Shown: positions 1 through 7,830 of the stretch, piece by piece
Layout: each line of letters opens with the position of its first letter
How positions within the stretch are numbered: position 1 is the first letter of the stretch
Source of the DNA: DATAEE01 sp036258175
Lineage (GTDB): Bacteria; Acidobacteriota; Vicinamibacteria; Vicinamibacterales; 2-12-FULL-66-21
Length of the DNA stretch: 64,000 nucleotides
Direction: 5' to 3'
Assembly (NCBI GenBank): GCA_036258175.1
Contig: DATAEE010000161.1
Location: 8,850 to 72,849, forward strand
Position numbers and translations under genes: made by a program
Notes under the pieces: model-generated
The model's database searches: none
What the model was told of the DNA's origin: nothing
The model's input: only the letters and a program-made list of their open reading frames with translations

Positions 1-1364
1 GCCCTGCGGAACTGCTGTTCAGCCAGGGGCCCGAGTATCAGTCCCAGAACGGCGGGCGCCATCGGGAATCCGTGAAGCCGCATCCAGCAGCCCACCCCGC
101 CGACGATGTAAACGATGGCAACGTCCAGGATCGAGCCGCTGAGACTGAAGGCGCCGACAGTGGCCAGCACCATTACGCCTCCGAAGAGCAGCGGCTTTGG
201 CAGCAGGAGCACGCGAGCCCAGAGCCCGACCAGCGGAAGATTGAGGGCGAGCAACATGACGTTACCGATGTAAAGACTGGCGATCATCGTCCAGAGCAGC
301 TCCGGCTGGGTCTGGAACAGCAGCGGCCCGGGCTGCAGGCCGTACTGCTGAAAAGCAGCCAGCAGGACGGCAGCCGTCGCGGAAGTCGGCAGGCCGAGTG
401 CGAGGAGCGGCGCGAGCACGCCGGCTGCGGCAGCGTTGTTCGCTGCCTCCGGGCCGGCGACTCCTTCAATCGCGCCGGCGCCAAACCGGTCCCGGTCGGT
501 GGCGAGCCGGCGCTCGAGGCTGTATGAAAGAAGCGTCGGGATCTCCGCGCCGCCGCAGGGAAGCGCGCCGAGCGGAAACCCGATCGCGGCGCCGCGCAGC
601 CAGGGCTTCCACGAACGCGACCAGTCCTCCCGCGTCATCCAGCGCGATCCCGCGAGAGACATGACGGTTTCCGATCCCCGAGTTCGCGTCCATGCCACGT
701 AGAACGTCTCGCCGACGGCAAAGAGTCCGATGACGAGCAGCACGACATCGACGCCGTCCAGCAGCTGCGGAATGCCCAGCGACAGCCGGGCAGCTCCCGT
801 CAGCGGATCGATGCCGATGAGTCCGAGCGCGAGCCCGAAGAACAGGCTGGCCAGACCGCGCAGCAGCGATGGACCGACGAGCGTCGTGATCGCCGCGAGC
901 GCCAGCAGGGCGAGAGCGAAGAACTCCGCAGGGCCGAAGAGAAGCGCAGTGGCGGCGAGCGCGGGCGCCAGAAAGGTCAGGCCGAGCGTTGCAATTGTTC
1001 CCGCGACGAAGGATCCGATCGCGGCGGTTGCGAGTGCCGCGGCGGCACGACCTTGCCGCGCCATAGCGTGCCCGTCGATCGCGGTCATCATGGAGGCGCT
1101 TTCCCCCGGCGTATTGAGGAGGATCGTGGTCGTCGAGCCGCCATACATCGCGCCGTAGTAGATCCCTCCGAACATGATGAACGCGCTGGCCGGCTCCAGG
1201 GTGAGCGTCAGCGGCAGGAGCAAAGACACGGTAAGGGCGGGTCCGATCCCCGGCAGGACGCCGACGAAGGTACCGAGCGCGGCGCCGGCGATCGACCAGA
1301 GCAGATGTGCGGGCGTCGCAGCGGCGCGCAGCCCGTCGGCAAGCGAAGCCAACGTGTCGGTCAC
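1..1364 (-). CDS. tctA: TctA, large permease subunit of a tripartite tricarboxylate transporter (3' end outside window)
   Basis: This is the large multi-pass inner-membrane subunit of a TTT transporter, which takes up di/tricarboxylates or related organic acids with a periplasmic binding protein and a small membrane subunit. About 454 codons are visible. The start is GTG at 1364, inside a GTGA overlap with the stop of the upstream fused binding-protein gene, so the two are translationally coupled. The N-terminal part has the family signature GVLPGIGPALTVSLLLPLT followed by GIYYGAMYGGSTTTILLNTP, and near the window edge APAVLGLILGPLAEQQFRR, typical of the TctA C-terminal part. Usual length is about 500 residues, so only some 40 to 50 residues are missing. 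The substrate cannot be told from the sequence. Confidence 0.93.
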   Translation of the reverse strand, partial: MTDTLASLADGLRAAATPAHLLWSIAGAALGTFVGVLPGIGPALTVSLLLPLTLTLEPASAFIMFGGIYYGAMYGGSTTTILLNTPGESASMMTAIDGHAMARQGRAAAALATAAIGSFVAGTIATLGLTFLAPALAATALLFGPAEFFALALLALAAITTLVGPSLLRGLASLFFGLALGLIGIDPLTGAARLSLGIPQLLDGVDVVLLVIGLFAVGETFYVAWTRTRGSETVMSLAGSRWMTREDWSRSWKPWLRGAAIGFPLGALPCGGAEIPTLLSYSLERRLATDRDRFGAGAIEGVAGPEAANNAAAAGVLAPLLALGLPTSATAAVLLAAFQQYGLQPGPLLFQTQPELLWTMIASLYIGNVMLLALNLPLVGLWARVLLLPKPLLFGGVMVLATVGAFSLSGSILDVAIVYIVGGVGCWMRLHGFPMAPAVLGLILGPLAEQQFRR

Positions 1365-2710
1365 AGCGGATCCTGCAACAGTCCGGTGGGGAGCGCGAGA
1401 GAGAGACCGCGCGTGAAGATCAGGTAGACCGCGAGCGCGAACGCAAGCCCAATCGCGACGTTGCGAATCCATCGAGTGCTGCCAAATCCCCGCGCGGTCA
1501 GGGCGAACAGCAGCGTCGAAGCGGCGACGAACCCGACGCGCTCGAGGAGTGAGAGCGTAAGAAGCGCTCCTAGCGCAATCCATGCGACGCCACTCAAGCT
1601 TGCGGTGCTGGGATTATGCGGCAGCCTCGCGACCCGGCGGCGTCTAGCCTCGACCGCCAGGGCCGCGGTGATCAGCACGAGTCCCGCGCCTATCAGCGCC
1701 GGGAAGAGGCGGCCGCCGCCTGGTGCGAGAGGGCCGATGTTGGTTCCCGATCGCAGGCTCAGCACGATCGATTCGATGCGACTCTCTTCCTGTCGCAGAA
1801 ACGCATCGAACGGTTCGGCCGGCAGGTAAAGATCGGTCCAGCCGAATCGCTCGAGTGCGGCCCGCCACGACGGCGAGTCATGCAGGCGCGCGACGAGCCG
1901 CCCGAGCTCGGTCCGGAGCTCCGGCGTCGCACGGCTGGGACCGACGACGCCACGCCAGTTCGACAGCACGACGTCGTAGCCCTGCTCGACCAGAGTGGGG
2001 ATCGCGGTCCCATTCACGCGCGCAGCCGACGAGATCGCCAGTGCGCGAAGCGCGCCGCTCGCGATGTGCGGCGCGAACTCTCCGTATCCGGCGATACCGG
2101 CGGACACCTGATTGCCGAGAAGAGCGCCGAGTGCCTCCCCTCCTCCCGAGAACGCGATGTAGTTGATCCGGGCGGGGGCGATCCCCGCGGACCGCGCGAG
2201 CAGACCCACGAACAGTTGATCGGTGCCGCCGGCCGATCCGCCTGCCCAAGAGATCGACGCCGGATTCGTTCGAAACGCCTCGACCAGATCGGCCAGGCTT
2301 CGCAGCGGCGATGCTGCCGGCACCACAATGACCTCGTATTCGCCGGTCAACCGCGCGATCGGCGTCACACGACCGAGCGACACGGGCGCCTGATTGGCGA
2401 CAATCGCGCCCTGCATCACGAGCCCGGTGACGAGCAGCGCCGGCTCGTCGCGGCGGACTCCCTTCACGAACCGGGCGAGGCCAATCGTTCCCGCCGCGCC
2501 AGCCACGTTTTCGACGGTGACGGTGTCGACGAGATGCACATCGAGGAGCGCCTGCCGCATCGCCCGCGCGGTCTGATCCCATCCGCCTCCGGGCGCGGCA
2601 GGCGCGACGATGCGGAGCGAGGCAATTGGCGGGGACGGGGCGGGCTGCGCCGTGGCTGCGGTTTGAATAGTACCGACGAGACAAACGGCGAGGATGGTCG
2701 TCCGCAGCAT
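1361..2710 (-). CDS. Fused TctC-TctB: periplasmic binding domain joined to small membrane subunit of the TTT transporter
   Basis: 449 residues. Residues 1-21 look like a signal peptide (ending near AATAQP). Residues 25 to about 315 match the Bug/TctC solute-binding fold, with APGGGWDQTARAM, GAAGTIGLARFVKG and SWAGGSAGGTDQLF. From about residue 325 the chain becomes hydrophobic with four predicted membrane segments (FPALIGAGLVLITAALAV; VAWIALGALLTLSLL; VGFVAASTLLFAL; VAIGLAFALAVYLIFTRGL), which is the layout of TctB. In the usual operon tctC and tctB are separate genes, so here the free binding protein appears tethered to the membrane complex. It precedes tctA with a 4-base overlap. Family assignment of both halves is firm; that the fusion is functional is inferred from the uninterrupted frame. 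Confidence 0.85.
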   Translation of the reverse strand: MLRTTILAVCLVGTIQTAATAQPAPSPPIASLRIVAPAAPGGGWDQTARAMRQALLDVHLVDTVTVENVAGAAGTIGLARFVKGVRRDEPALLVTGLVMQGAIVANQAPVSLGRVTPIARLTGEYEVIVVPAASPLRSLADLVEAFRTNPASISWAGGSAGGTDQLFVGLLARSAGIAPARINYIAFSGGGEALGALLGNQVSAGIAGYGEFAPHIASGALRALAISSAARVNGTAIPTLVEQGYDVVLSNWRGVVGPSRATPELRTELGRLVARLHDSPSWRAALERFGWTDLYLPAEPFDAFLRQEESRIESIVLSLRSGTNIGPLAPGGGRLFPALIGAGLVLITAALAVEARRRRVARLPHNPSTASLSGVAWIALGALLTLSLLERVGFVAASTLLFALTARGFGSTRWIRNVAIGLAFALAVYLIFTRGLSLALPTGLLQDPL

Positions 2711-2779
2711 TCAACCTCGAAGGTCCGTGAACCATGATGGTAATCCGTGGCGCCGCGAGGGTGACCTAAAACACTGAAA

Positions 2780-3352
2780 ATGGAGGACGCTGCGCCTGGC
2801 GTGGGAATTGCGGCGCTGACCGGCATGCTTGCGATTCTGTGGCTTCTCGCCGTGCTTACGGCCGGTGACGCGAATCGAATGCCGCGGGAGTCAGTCCTGA
2901 CGCCGGATTCTCCGTCGTATCCGGTCGCATGCTATCCCGCCACCGAAGCGGATCGATCCCGCCTGCCGACACCGGCAGACCCCGATGACCGGCACTGGAG
3001 GTGCTCGCTCCTGTGCTTCGCTCCGATGTCCGTTACGAAGACTGCCGGACTACTCGTCGAGCGAGAGGACGAAGATCCTCTCTTGTTTCTCGATCTGGAT
3101 CAGAGCGGCCGGTTCACTCCAGATGAGCGCTTCGTTCTGTCCCGGCAGAACGACGTAATCCTGCGGCTCCCGATGCGGGAGTCACCGTACGCGCACTATC
3201 CGCTGGCCATCCGGTATTCGTGGAAGCATCTCAAGTCTCGTGGAGAGACGGAGCGCCGGACTCTGCTCCAGTCCGCGTTTGCGTACGCGGCGGGCGACCA
3301 GCGGGTCGGCGATGAACGGCCCGCAGCCACACCAAGCCGTCAGCGACCCTGA
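2780..3352 (+). CDS. Membrane-anchored or secreted protein with an EF-hand-like calcium loop, function unknown
   Basis: 190 residues. The N-terminus (about residues 8-28) is one hydrophobic segment, either a signal anchor or signal peptide. The middle holds FLDLDQSGRFTPDERF, whose loop DLDQSGRFTPDE fits the 12-position EF-hand pattern (D at 1 and 3, S at 5, G at 6, E at 12). The rest matches no family I recognise. Several cysteines (CYPAT, RCSLLC) would suit an exported protein. No clear ribosome binding site precedes the ATG at 2780, and the 69-base spacer separates it from the divergent Tct operon. It ends 28 bases before the convergent ligase gene. Calcium binding is inferred from a single loop. 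Confidence 0.6.
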   Translation: MEDAAPGVGIAALTGMLAILWLLAVLTAGDANRMPRESVLTPDSPSYPVACYPATEADRSRLPTPADPDDRHWRCSLLCFAPMSVTKTAGLLVEREDEDPLLFLDLDQSGRFTPDERFVLSRQNDVILRLPMRESPYAHYPLAIRYSWKHLKSRGETERRTLLQSAFAYAAGDQRVGDERPAATPSRQRP

Positions 3353-3380
3353 AGAAGGTCGTGCGACCTCCGCGCGCTGG

Positions 3381-5144
3381 TCATACCGCGCGCGCCCGTT
3401 TCTGAAGCTGGAACAGTCGTATCACCTCGTCTTCGCTGGTCGCGTCCTCCGGCGTGCGATCGGCGCGGACGCCGCGAACGATGCGCGGGAAACGCAGCGC
3501 CAATCCGCCGTCCGGATCCGCAGGGTTGCGGCCGGCGCCTGCCGTATGCACCGGGCTGCGGGTGATCTCGTCGGCAAAGACCTCGACCACCAGCGCCGGC
3601 TCGACCCAGTACGGTGGTTCGAGGCGGCTGTCCACCCTGGCCGGGCGCGTTTTGACGCGACGTTTTTCGAGCTGCTTTCTCAACGCAATCCAATCGGCCT
3701 CGCTCAGGCCGCTCGCGACCTTCGCGATGGTGCGGAACCGATCGTTTTTCTTGTCATAGACCGCGCCGAGGACTGCGCCGATGCCCAGCGCCGCACGTGC
3801 GCCCCGTCCGGCGAAGTACCCAACGATGGTGAGGTCCAGCGTATCCTTCAACTCTCCGTGGTAGGCGCGCTTGAATTTGATCCAGTTGAAATTGCGCTTC
3901 CCTGCTTCGTACGGACTGTCGAGCCGCTTTGCGACGATACCTTCGAGCCCTGACGTGAGTTGGCTTTCGAAGAAGGATTCGAGCTCGCGCCGATCGCCGC
4001 TCACGAGCGCCGGCGCGACGGCGAGGCCGGCCCCCGGCCTGATCAGCTTTTCGAGTGCTTTTCTCCGCTCGTGGTACGGCCGCGGCGTGAGATCCTCGCC
4101 GTCGGCGTATAGCAGATCGAAGGCATGGAGCCGGAGCGGCAGCGTCTCCTGCATTTTGTCGATGTCGTAGACACGCTTGCGTTGGACCGTCACCTGGAAC
4201 GGCTGGAACTCGTCAGTCTCGGGGTCATAGGCAAGTGCTTCGCCCTCGAAGATGGCGCGCTTGAGCCCGATCTGCGCCACCGTCGCCCGGGTGATGTCGG
4301 GCAACATTTCCGTCGTGTCTTCCTGATTGCGCGAGAACACCCGGACGCGCGTTCCATCCTTATGCACCTGGCACCGGAACCCGTCGTACTTGGGCTCGGC
4401 GGCGCACGTGCCAAGACGACGGACGAGCTCGTCGAAGTTTTTCACGCGTTCCGCGAACTGCATCTTGATCGGTCGGCCGACCTGCACGCGGAACCGTTTG
4501 AGCGCGGCTTCGCCTCCTTCGTAGAGGATTCGGGCGACGAGTCCGAGGTCCGAGCACAGGTTGTAGGCGCGCTCGATCAGCGTGCGGGGAACGGTGGTGG
4601 CTTGGCTGAGACCGTCGAGTACCGTCGCATCGCCCACGCCAAGCCGCAGCCGTCCGACCGGGATACGCAGGATGTACTTCGCCTCGAGCGGCGACGCCCG
4701 CTCCAGCAGAGCGACGAGCGAGCGGACTTTCTTGTCGACGCTCCCGGCGCCGCTTGCCCGTGCCAGCGCCATCAGCTCGTCGTAGACTTGATGAATCGTG
4801 AGCTGCGATTTTGCGGTGATACGAGGCTTAGGCCTCGTTCTCCCGGCCAATAATTTCTCCGCGACCAATCCATGATCGCCGAGCTTCCGATACAACCGTT
4901 CGATCTCCTCCGGCCGCTTCCCGAAGAACTGCGCGACGACGCGCGTCGTCAGTTTTTCGCTGATGCCGAAGTCCGGCGCATCGTAGGAAGGACCGAGGCG
5001 CCCCTGCAAGAGGTACACGGCCGGCTGGATCTCGTCCGCCTTCAGCTCCTGAAAGAGGTCCGCGAGGATGCGAACCATTTCGAGCCGGCTACGAGTCTTC
5101 TCGAGCTCGGCGAACGAGCGCGCGACGCGCAGGAAGGCGGTCAT
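3381..5144 (-). CDS. lig: ATP-dependent DNA ligase (archaeal/eukaryotic LigI-like)
   Basis: 587 residues, the full size of archaeal-type replicative ligases and longer than most bacterial ATP ligases. An N-terminal DNA-binding domain (about 1-210) precedes the adenylation domain with motif I EPKYDGFR, whose Lys252 should carry the AMP; IFEGEALAYD (motif III-like), DLLYADG and EGIVAKRLDSPY (motif IV) and WIKFKRAY (motif V) follow in order. The C-terminal OB part ends in LRFPRIVRGVRADR. It seals nicks with ATP. Bacteria also have NAD-dependent LigA, so this is probably an accessory repair ligase. The CoA-binding gene lies 14 bases upstream on the same strand. Family is certain; role is inferred. 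Confidence 0.95.
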   Translation of the reverse strand: MTAFLRVARSFAELEKTRSRLEMVRILADLFQELKADEIQPAVYLLQGRLGPSYDAPDFGISEKLTTRVVAQFFGKRPEEIERLYRKLGDHGLVAEKLLAGRTRPKPRITAKSQLTIHQVYDELMALARASGAGSVDKKVRSLVALLERASPLEAKYILRIPVGRLRLGVGDATVLDGLSQATTVPRTLIERAYNLCSDLGLVARILYEGGEAALKRFRVQVGRPIKMQFAERVKNFDELVRRLGTCAAEPKYDGFRCQVHKDGTRVRVFSRNQEDTTEMLPDITRATVAQIGLKRAIFEGEALAYDPETDEFQPFQVTVQRKRVYDIDKMQETLPLRLHAFDLLYADGEDLTPRPYHERRKALEKLIRPGAGLAVAPALVSGDRRELESFFESQLTSGLEGIVAKRLDSPYEAGKRNFNWIKFKRAYHGELKDTLDLTIVGYFAGRGARAALGIGAVLGAVYDKKNDRFRTIAKVASGLSEADWIALRKQLEKRRVKTRPARVDSRLEPPYWVEPALVVEVFADEITRSPVHTAGAGRNPADPDGGLALRFPRIVRGVRADRTPEDATSEDEVIRLFQLQKRARAV

Positions 5145-5158
5145 GCCGCGAGCGATTC

Positions 5159-5536
5159 TCAGTAATCAGACGGGCTTTCGCCAATGCCGATAATGCTGCA
5201 GGCGACGATGGGCTCGACGCCGAGAGATCGCGCCTTCTGCACGACCGTCGGATGGTCGGCGCCGGGGTTCAGCCACACCTCGGGAATCTGCTTCTTCGCC
5301 ACTTGCTCCATGACACCGACGCCGACATCTGGCTGCACGTAAAACGTCGCCATGTCGACGGGACCATCGATATCGAGAACGGAGGACACGGCCGTGATGC
5401 CTTCGACCGCCGTTTCGTGCGGATTGACCGGCACGACCGTGTATCCCTGGTGCCGGAAAGCACGCAGCGCCTTGTTGCCGAACTTGCGTCGATCGTTCGA
5501 CGCACCGATGATTGCGACCACCTTGGGTATCGTCAT
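5159..5536 (-). CDS. CoA-binding domain protein (YccU-like)
   Basis: 125 residues forming one Rossmann-like CoA_binding domain. The glycine-rich start VVAIIGASNDRRKFGNKALR and the later VNPHETAVEGI and EVWLNPGADHPTVVQKA are the typical landmarks of small stand-alone CoA-binding proteins related to the succinyl-CoA ligase alpha N-terminal domain. No enzymatic domain is attached. The start codon ATG (5536-5534) abuts the ATG of the divergent glycosyltransferase gene, so its promoter must lie inside that neighbour. The ligase gene follows after 14 bases and may be co-transcribed. Cellular role is unknown. Confidence 0.88.
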   Translation of the reverse strand: MTIPKVVAIIGASNDRRKFGNKALRAFRHQGYTVVPVNPHETAVEGITAVSSVLDIDGPVDMATFYVQPDVGVGVMEQVAKKQIPEVWLNPGADHPTVVQKARSLGVEPIVACSIIGIGESPSDY

Positions 5537-6685
5537 ATGAGTTTCAGGCCGCTCGAGCGGCCCGCCGTACGCCGGGCCAGCGCGATCGGGCTGGCGCTGC
5601 TCGTTCTCTTGTTTGCCGTCCAGACCTGGCGGAAGGCCTATCGGCCTGACGGAAACGATCTCACCAGTTATCTGGCCGCATCGCGCGCGCTCCTCGACGG
5701 GACCAACCCGTACGAGATGGCCACTCCGTTCCCCTACATTTATCCTCTATTTTCGGCGCTCGTGTTGATTCCTCTCACGCTGGTGCCGTACAGCGCCGCC
5801 GTCCTGCTCTGGTTTGCGCTTTCAATCGGCGCCCTGGGCTGGGTTCTCGCGTGGGTGGCCAGGCAGGAGGATCCGGAAGGCCGCACCCGCGACGCGATCC
5901 CGATCGCTACGATCGTTTTGATCCTGCTCACCGAAATCGTTCAGAACAACCTGCTCAACGGACAGGTCAATTTCGTCGTGCTGGCCTTCTGCATCGCGGC
6001 GATCCGGTCCGGTTCGAACGCGTTCGCCTCGGCCGGCTGGTGGGGCGCCGCGATCGCGACCAAGATTCTGCCCCTCGGCGTCGCGCCCTGGTGGCTCCTA
6101 CGAAGACGGTTCGTTGTTGTTATCGCGGCCGTCGTGATCGCGGTCGCGCTCGCGCTGGCTCCGGCTCTCATTGCTGGAACGCCGGCGCTCGAGTGGACCG
6201 CCGCCTACCTGCGCGGGTTTATCGGACCGTCTCTTCAGGCCGGCGCCTCGGCCGACAGGCTGCAGTTCTCGTTGTATTGGCTTATGAGCCACCTTGCACC
6301 GGACGTGTCATGGCTTCCGCTCGCCTGCGCCCTGATCGTCCTCGGCACGGCGGCGGTCGCTGATGCGCGGCGGCGTTCACCGGATGACGATCACGTTGCG
6401 TTTGCGATGTACCTTGCGGTCATCCCGCTCGCGTCTCCCAAGTCCGAGACGCATCACCTGGCCTTCGTACTGCCTGCCGCGTACATCTGCGCTCTGCGAA
6501 TCCTGCGGTACCGCGTGCACGTCGGCGATTGGCGCCGGCGAATGGCCTTTCTGGCGGCGGCGCTATTCTCGACCGCAAGCCTGCTCGACGTCCCGCGCAA
6601 CTTGTGGTGGTGCCTTGCGTTGCTGGCGCTGTGGGCGACGGTCGTTGGGTTACTTCATGAAGATCGGCCCGACTCGTCACGGTAG
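5537..6685 (+). CDS. GT87-family (DUF2029) membrane glycosyltransferase
   Basis: 382 residues with about nine to ten membrane helices. Landmarks of the polyprenyl-phosphate-sugar dependent GT-C family 87 are an acidic N-terminal loop (PDGNDLTSYLAASRALLDG), the short motif NGQVNFVVL and the SKSETHHLAF segment late in the protein. Such enzymes move mannose or another sugar from a lipid carrier to an acceptor at the outer face of the inner membrane. I place the start at the ATG at 5537 (MSFRPLERP), directly abutting the divergent start codon; an open frame continues upstream but only as the shadow of the CoA-binding gene. The end overlaps the convergent small gene by 9 bases. Substrate unknown. 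Confidence 0.82.
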   Translation: MSFRPLERPAVRRASAIGLALLVLLFAVQTWRKAYRPDGNDLTSYLAASRALLDGTNPYEMATPFPYIYPLFSALVLIPLTLVPYSAAVLLWFALSIGALGWVLAWVARQEDPEGRTRDAIPIATIVLILLTEIVQNNLLNGQVNFVVLAFCIAAIRSGSNAFASAGWWGAAIATKILPLGVAPWWLLRRRFVVVIAAVVIAVALALAPALIAGTPALEWTAAYLRGFIGPSLQAGASADRLQFSLYWLMSHLAPDVSWLPLACALIVLGTAAVADARRRSPDDDHVAFAMYLAVIPLASPKSETHHLAFVLPAAYICALRILRYRVHVGDWRRRMAFLAAALFSTASLLDVPRNLWWCLALLALWATVVGLLHEDRPDSSR

Positions 6686-6901
6686 CGGATGCCTGCGCGT
6701 CCGCTCCAGCATGCGCCTCGCCTTTTTGAGCGCCTGTCCTTCAGCCTCGTCGCGGGTCGCCCCTTCGCCGCGCGACAGCCGCGCCCCCGGATCCGCATCG
6801 TCGACGGTGGAGTGGAAGCGATCGCCAAGCCGGTAGGACACGATGTTCATCGTCCAGCCGGCGTGGCTTTCGCGGCGCTCCTGGTAGTCCTCGGCTTTCA
6901 A
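6677..6901 (-). CDS. Small conserved-looking protein of unknown function, TTG start coupled to the rhodanese gene
   Basis: 74 residues if translated from TTG at 6901, which overlaps the TGA of the upstream sulfurtransferase gene as TTGA (6898-6901). A shorter alternative begins at an internal ATG giving MNIVSYRLGDRFHSTVDDAD. The composition is that of a soluble alpha/beta mini-protein, with the acidic VDDADPGARLSRGEGATRDEAE segment followed by a basic helix and tail. I do not recognise a named family. The coupling suggests a role with the sulfurtransferase, but that is inference. The 3' end overlaps the convergent GT87 gene by 9 bases. Confidence 0.6.
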   Translation of the reverse strand: MKAEDYQERRESHAGWTMNIVSYRLGDRFHSTVDDADPGARLSRGEGATRDEAEGQALKKARRMLERTRRHPLP

Positions 6902-7758
6902 ACCTTTACCGGCTGCGACGCGCCTTTCTCCACCGGCGCGCCCACGAGGTTGCCCCACTCGGTCCAGGACCCGTCGTAGTTCTTCACGTCCGGATAGCCA
7001 AGGAGGTACTTGAGCACGAACCAGCTGTGGCTCGAGCGCTCGCCGATGCGGCAATACGCGATGACGCGCCGGTCCGGCGTCACGCCGGCACCTTGATAGA
7101 GCGCCTCCAGATCTTCACGCGACTTGAAGGTGCCGTCCTCGTTGCACGCCTTGCCCCATGGGATGCTCAACGCGCCCGGGATGTGGCCGCCCCGCTGGCA
7201 CGTCTCCGGCAGTCCCGGCGGCGAAAGGATCTCACCGCTGAATTCCTGCGGGCTCCGGACGTCGACGAGCGAAGCGTCGCCGACGGCGACGTGCGCCTGG
7301 ACCTGCGGCAGATAGGCGCGAATGCCCCAGTCTCCCTCGCGCGCGCGATACGTTTTTCGCGGCACCGAAGGCTTTTCCGTCGTCAGTTCGCGTCCTTCTT
7401 CGATCCACTTGTTCCGTCCGCCGTTCACGATGCGGACGTCAGCGTGGCCGTAAAGCTTCAGCTGCCAGAACGCCCAGGCGGCGAACCAGTTGTTGTTGTC
7501 GCCATAGATGACGATGGTCGTGTTGTTGTCGATGCCTGACTGTCCGAGCAGTTCTTCGAGCTTCGCCTTGGGGATCACGTCGCGCACCGTCGTATCGCAG
7601 AGCTGCGTGTTCCAGTTCCAGCCGACGGCGCCGGGAGCGTGTCCCTGATCGTACGAAGTGGTGTCGACATCGACCTCGACGATACGTATCGAGGGATCGT
7701 CGAGATGCTCAGCGAGCCACGATGTGCTGACGAGTGCTTCCGGGTGTGCGTATGACAT
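6898..7758 (-). CDS. Thiosulfate sulfurtransferase (two-domain rhodanese, CysA2-like)
   Basis: 286 residues from the ATG at 7758, which has GGGAG 7 bases upstream. Two tandem rhodanese domains are present. The N-terminal one (about 8-130) has YGDNNNWFA where the active loop would be, so lacks the cysteine; the C-terminal one (about 155-280) has the catalytic Cys236 in the loop YCRIGERSSHSWFVL, closely like the mycobacterial CysA2 type, then NYDGSWTEWGN. It transfers sulfane sulfur from thiosulfate to cyanide or cellular thiol acceptors. A longer frame begins at ATG 7830 with a CxxC-containing extension, but that start abuts the divergent gene and has no ribosome binding site. Confidence 0.92.
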   Translation of the reverse strand: MSYAHPEALVSTSWLAEHLDDPSIRIVEVDVDTTSYDQGHAPGAVGWNWNTQLCDTTVRDVIPKAKLEELLGQSGIDNNTTIVIYGDNNNWFAAWAFWQLKLYGHADVRIVNGGRNKWIEEGRELTTEKPSVPRKTYRAREGDWGIRAYLPQVQAHVAVGDASLVDVRSPQEFSGEILSPPGLPETCQRGGHIPGALSIPWGKACNEDGTFKSREDLEALYQGAGVTPDRRVIAYCRIGERSSHSWFVLKYLLGYPDVKNYDGSWTEWGNLVGAPVEKGASQPVKV

Positions 7759-7817
7759 GGCGTGCTCCCTGGGTTCCGGTTCGCGATGGGTCGAATCTTT
7801 ATCATTACCACAGGTGG

Positions 7818-7823
7818 TACACT
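7818..7823 (+). promoter_or_regulatory. -10-like hexamer TACACT just upstream of the radical SAM gene
   Basis: TACACT lies 7 bases before the ATG at 7831, and no ribosome binding site separates them. This spacing would place the transcription start at or next to the start codon, giving a leaderless mRNA. No good -35 box is visible, so confidence is low. Confidence 0.35.
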
Positions 7824-7830
7824 TCGCCAT

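Noticed and set aside
1616..2737. Open frame of 373 codons on the plus strand
   Set aside because: Antisense to the TctC-TctB fusion; Arg-rich, without family features. A codon-bias shadow in GC-rich DNA.
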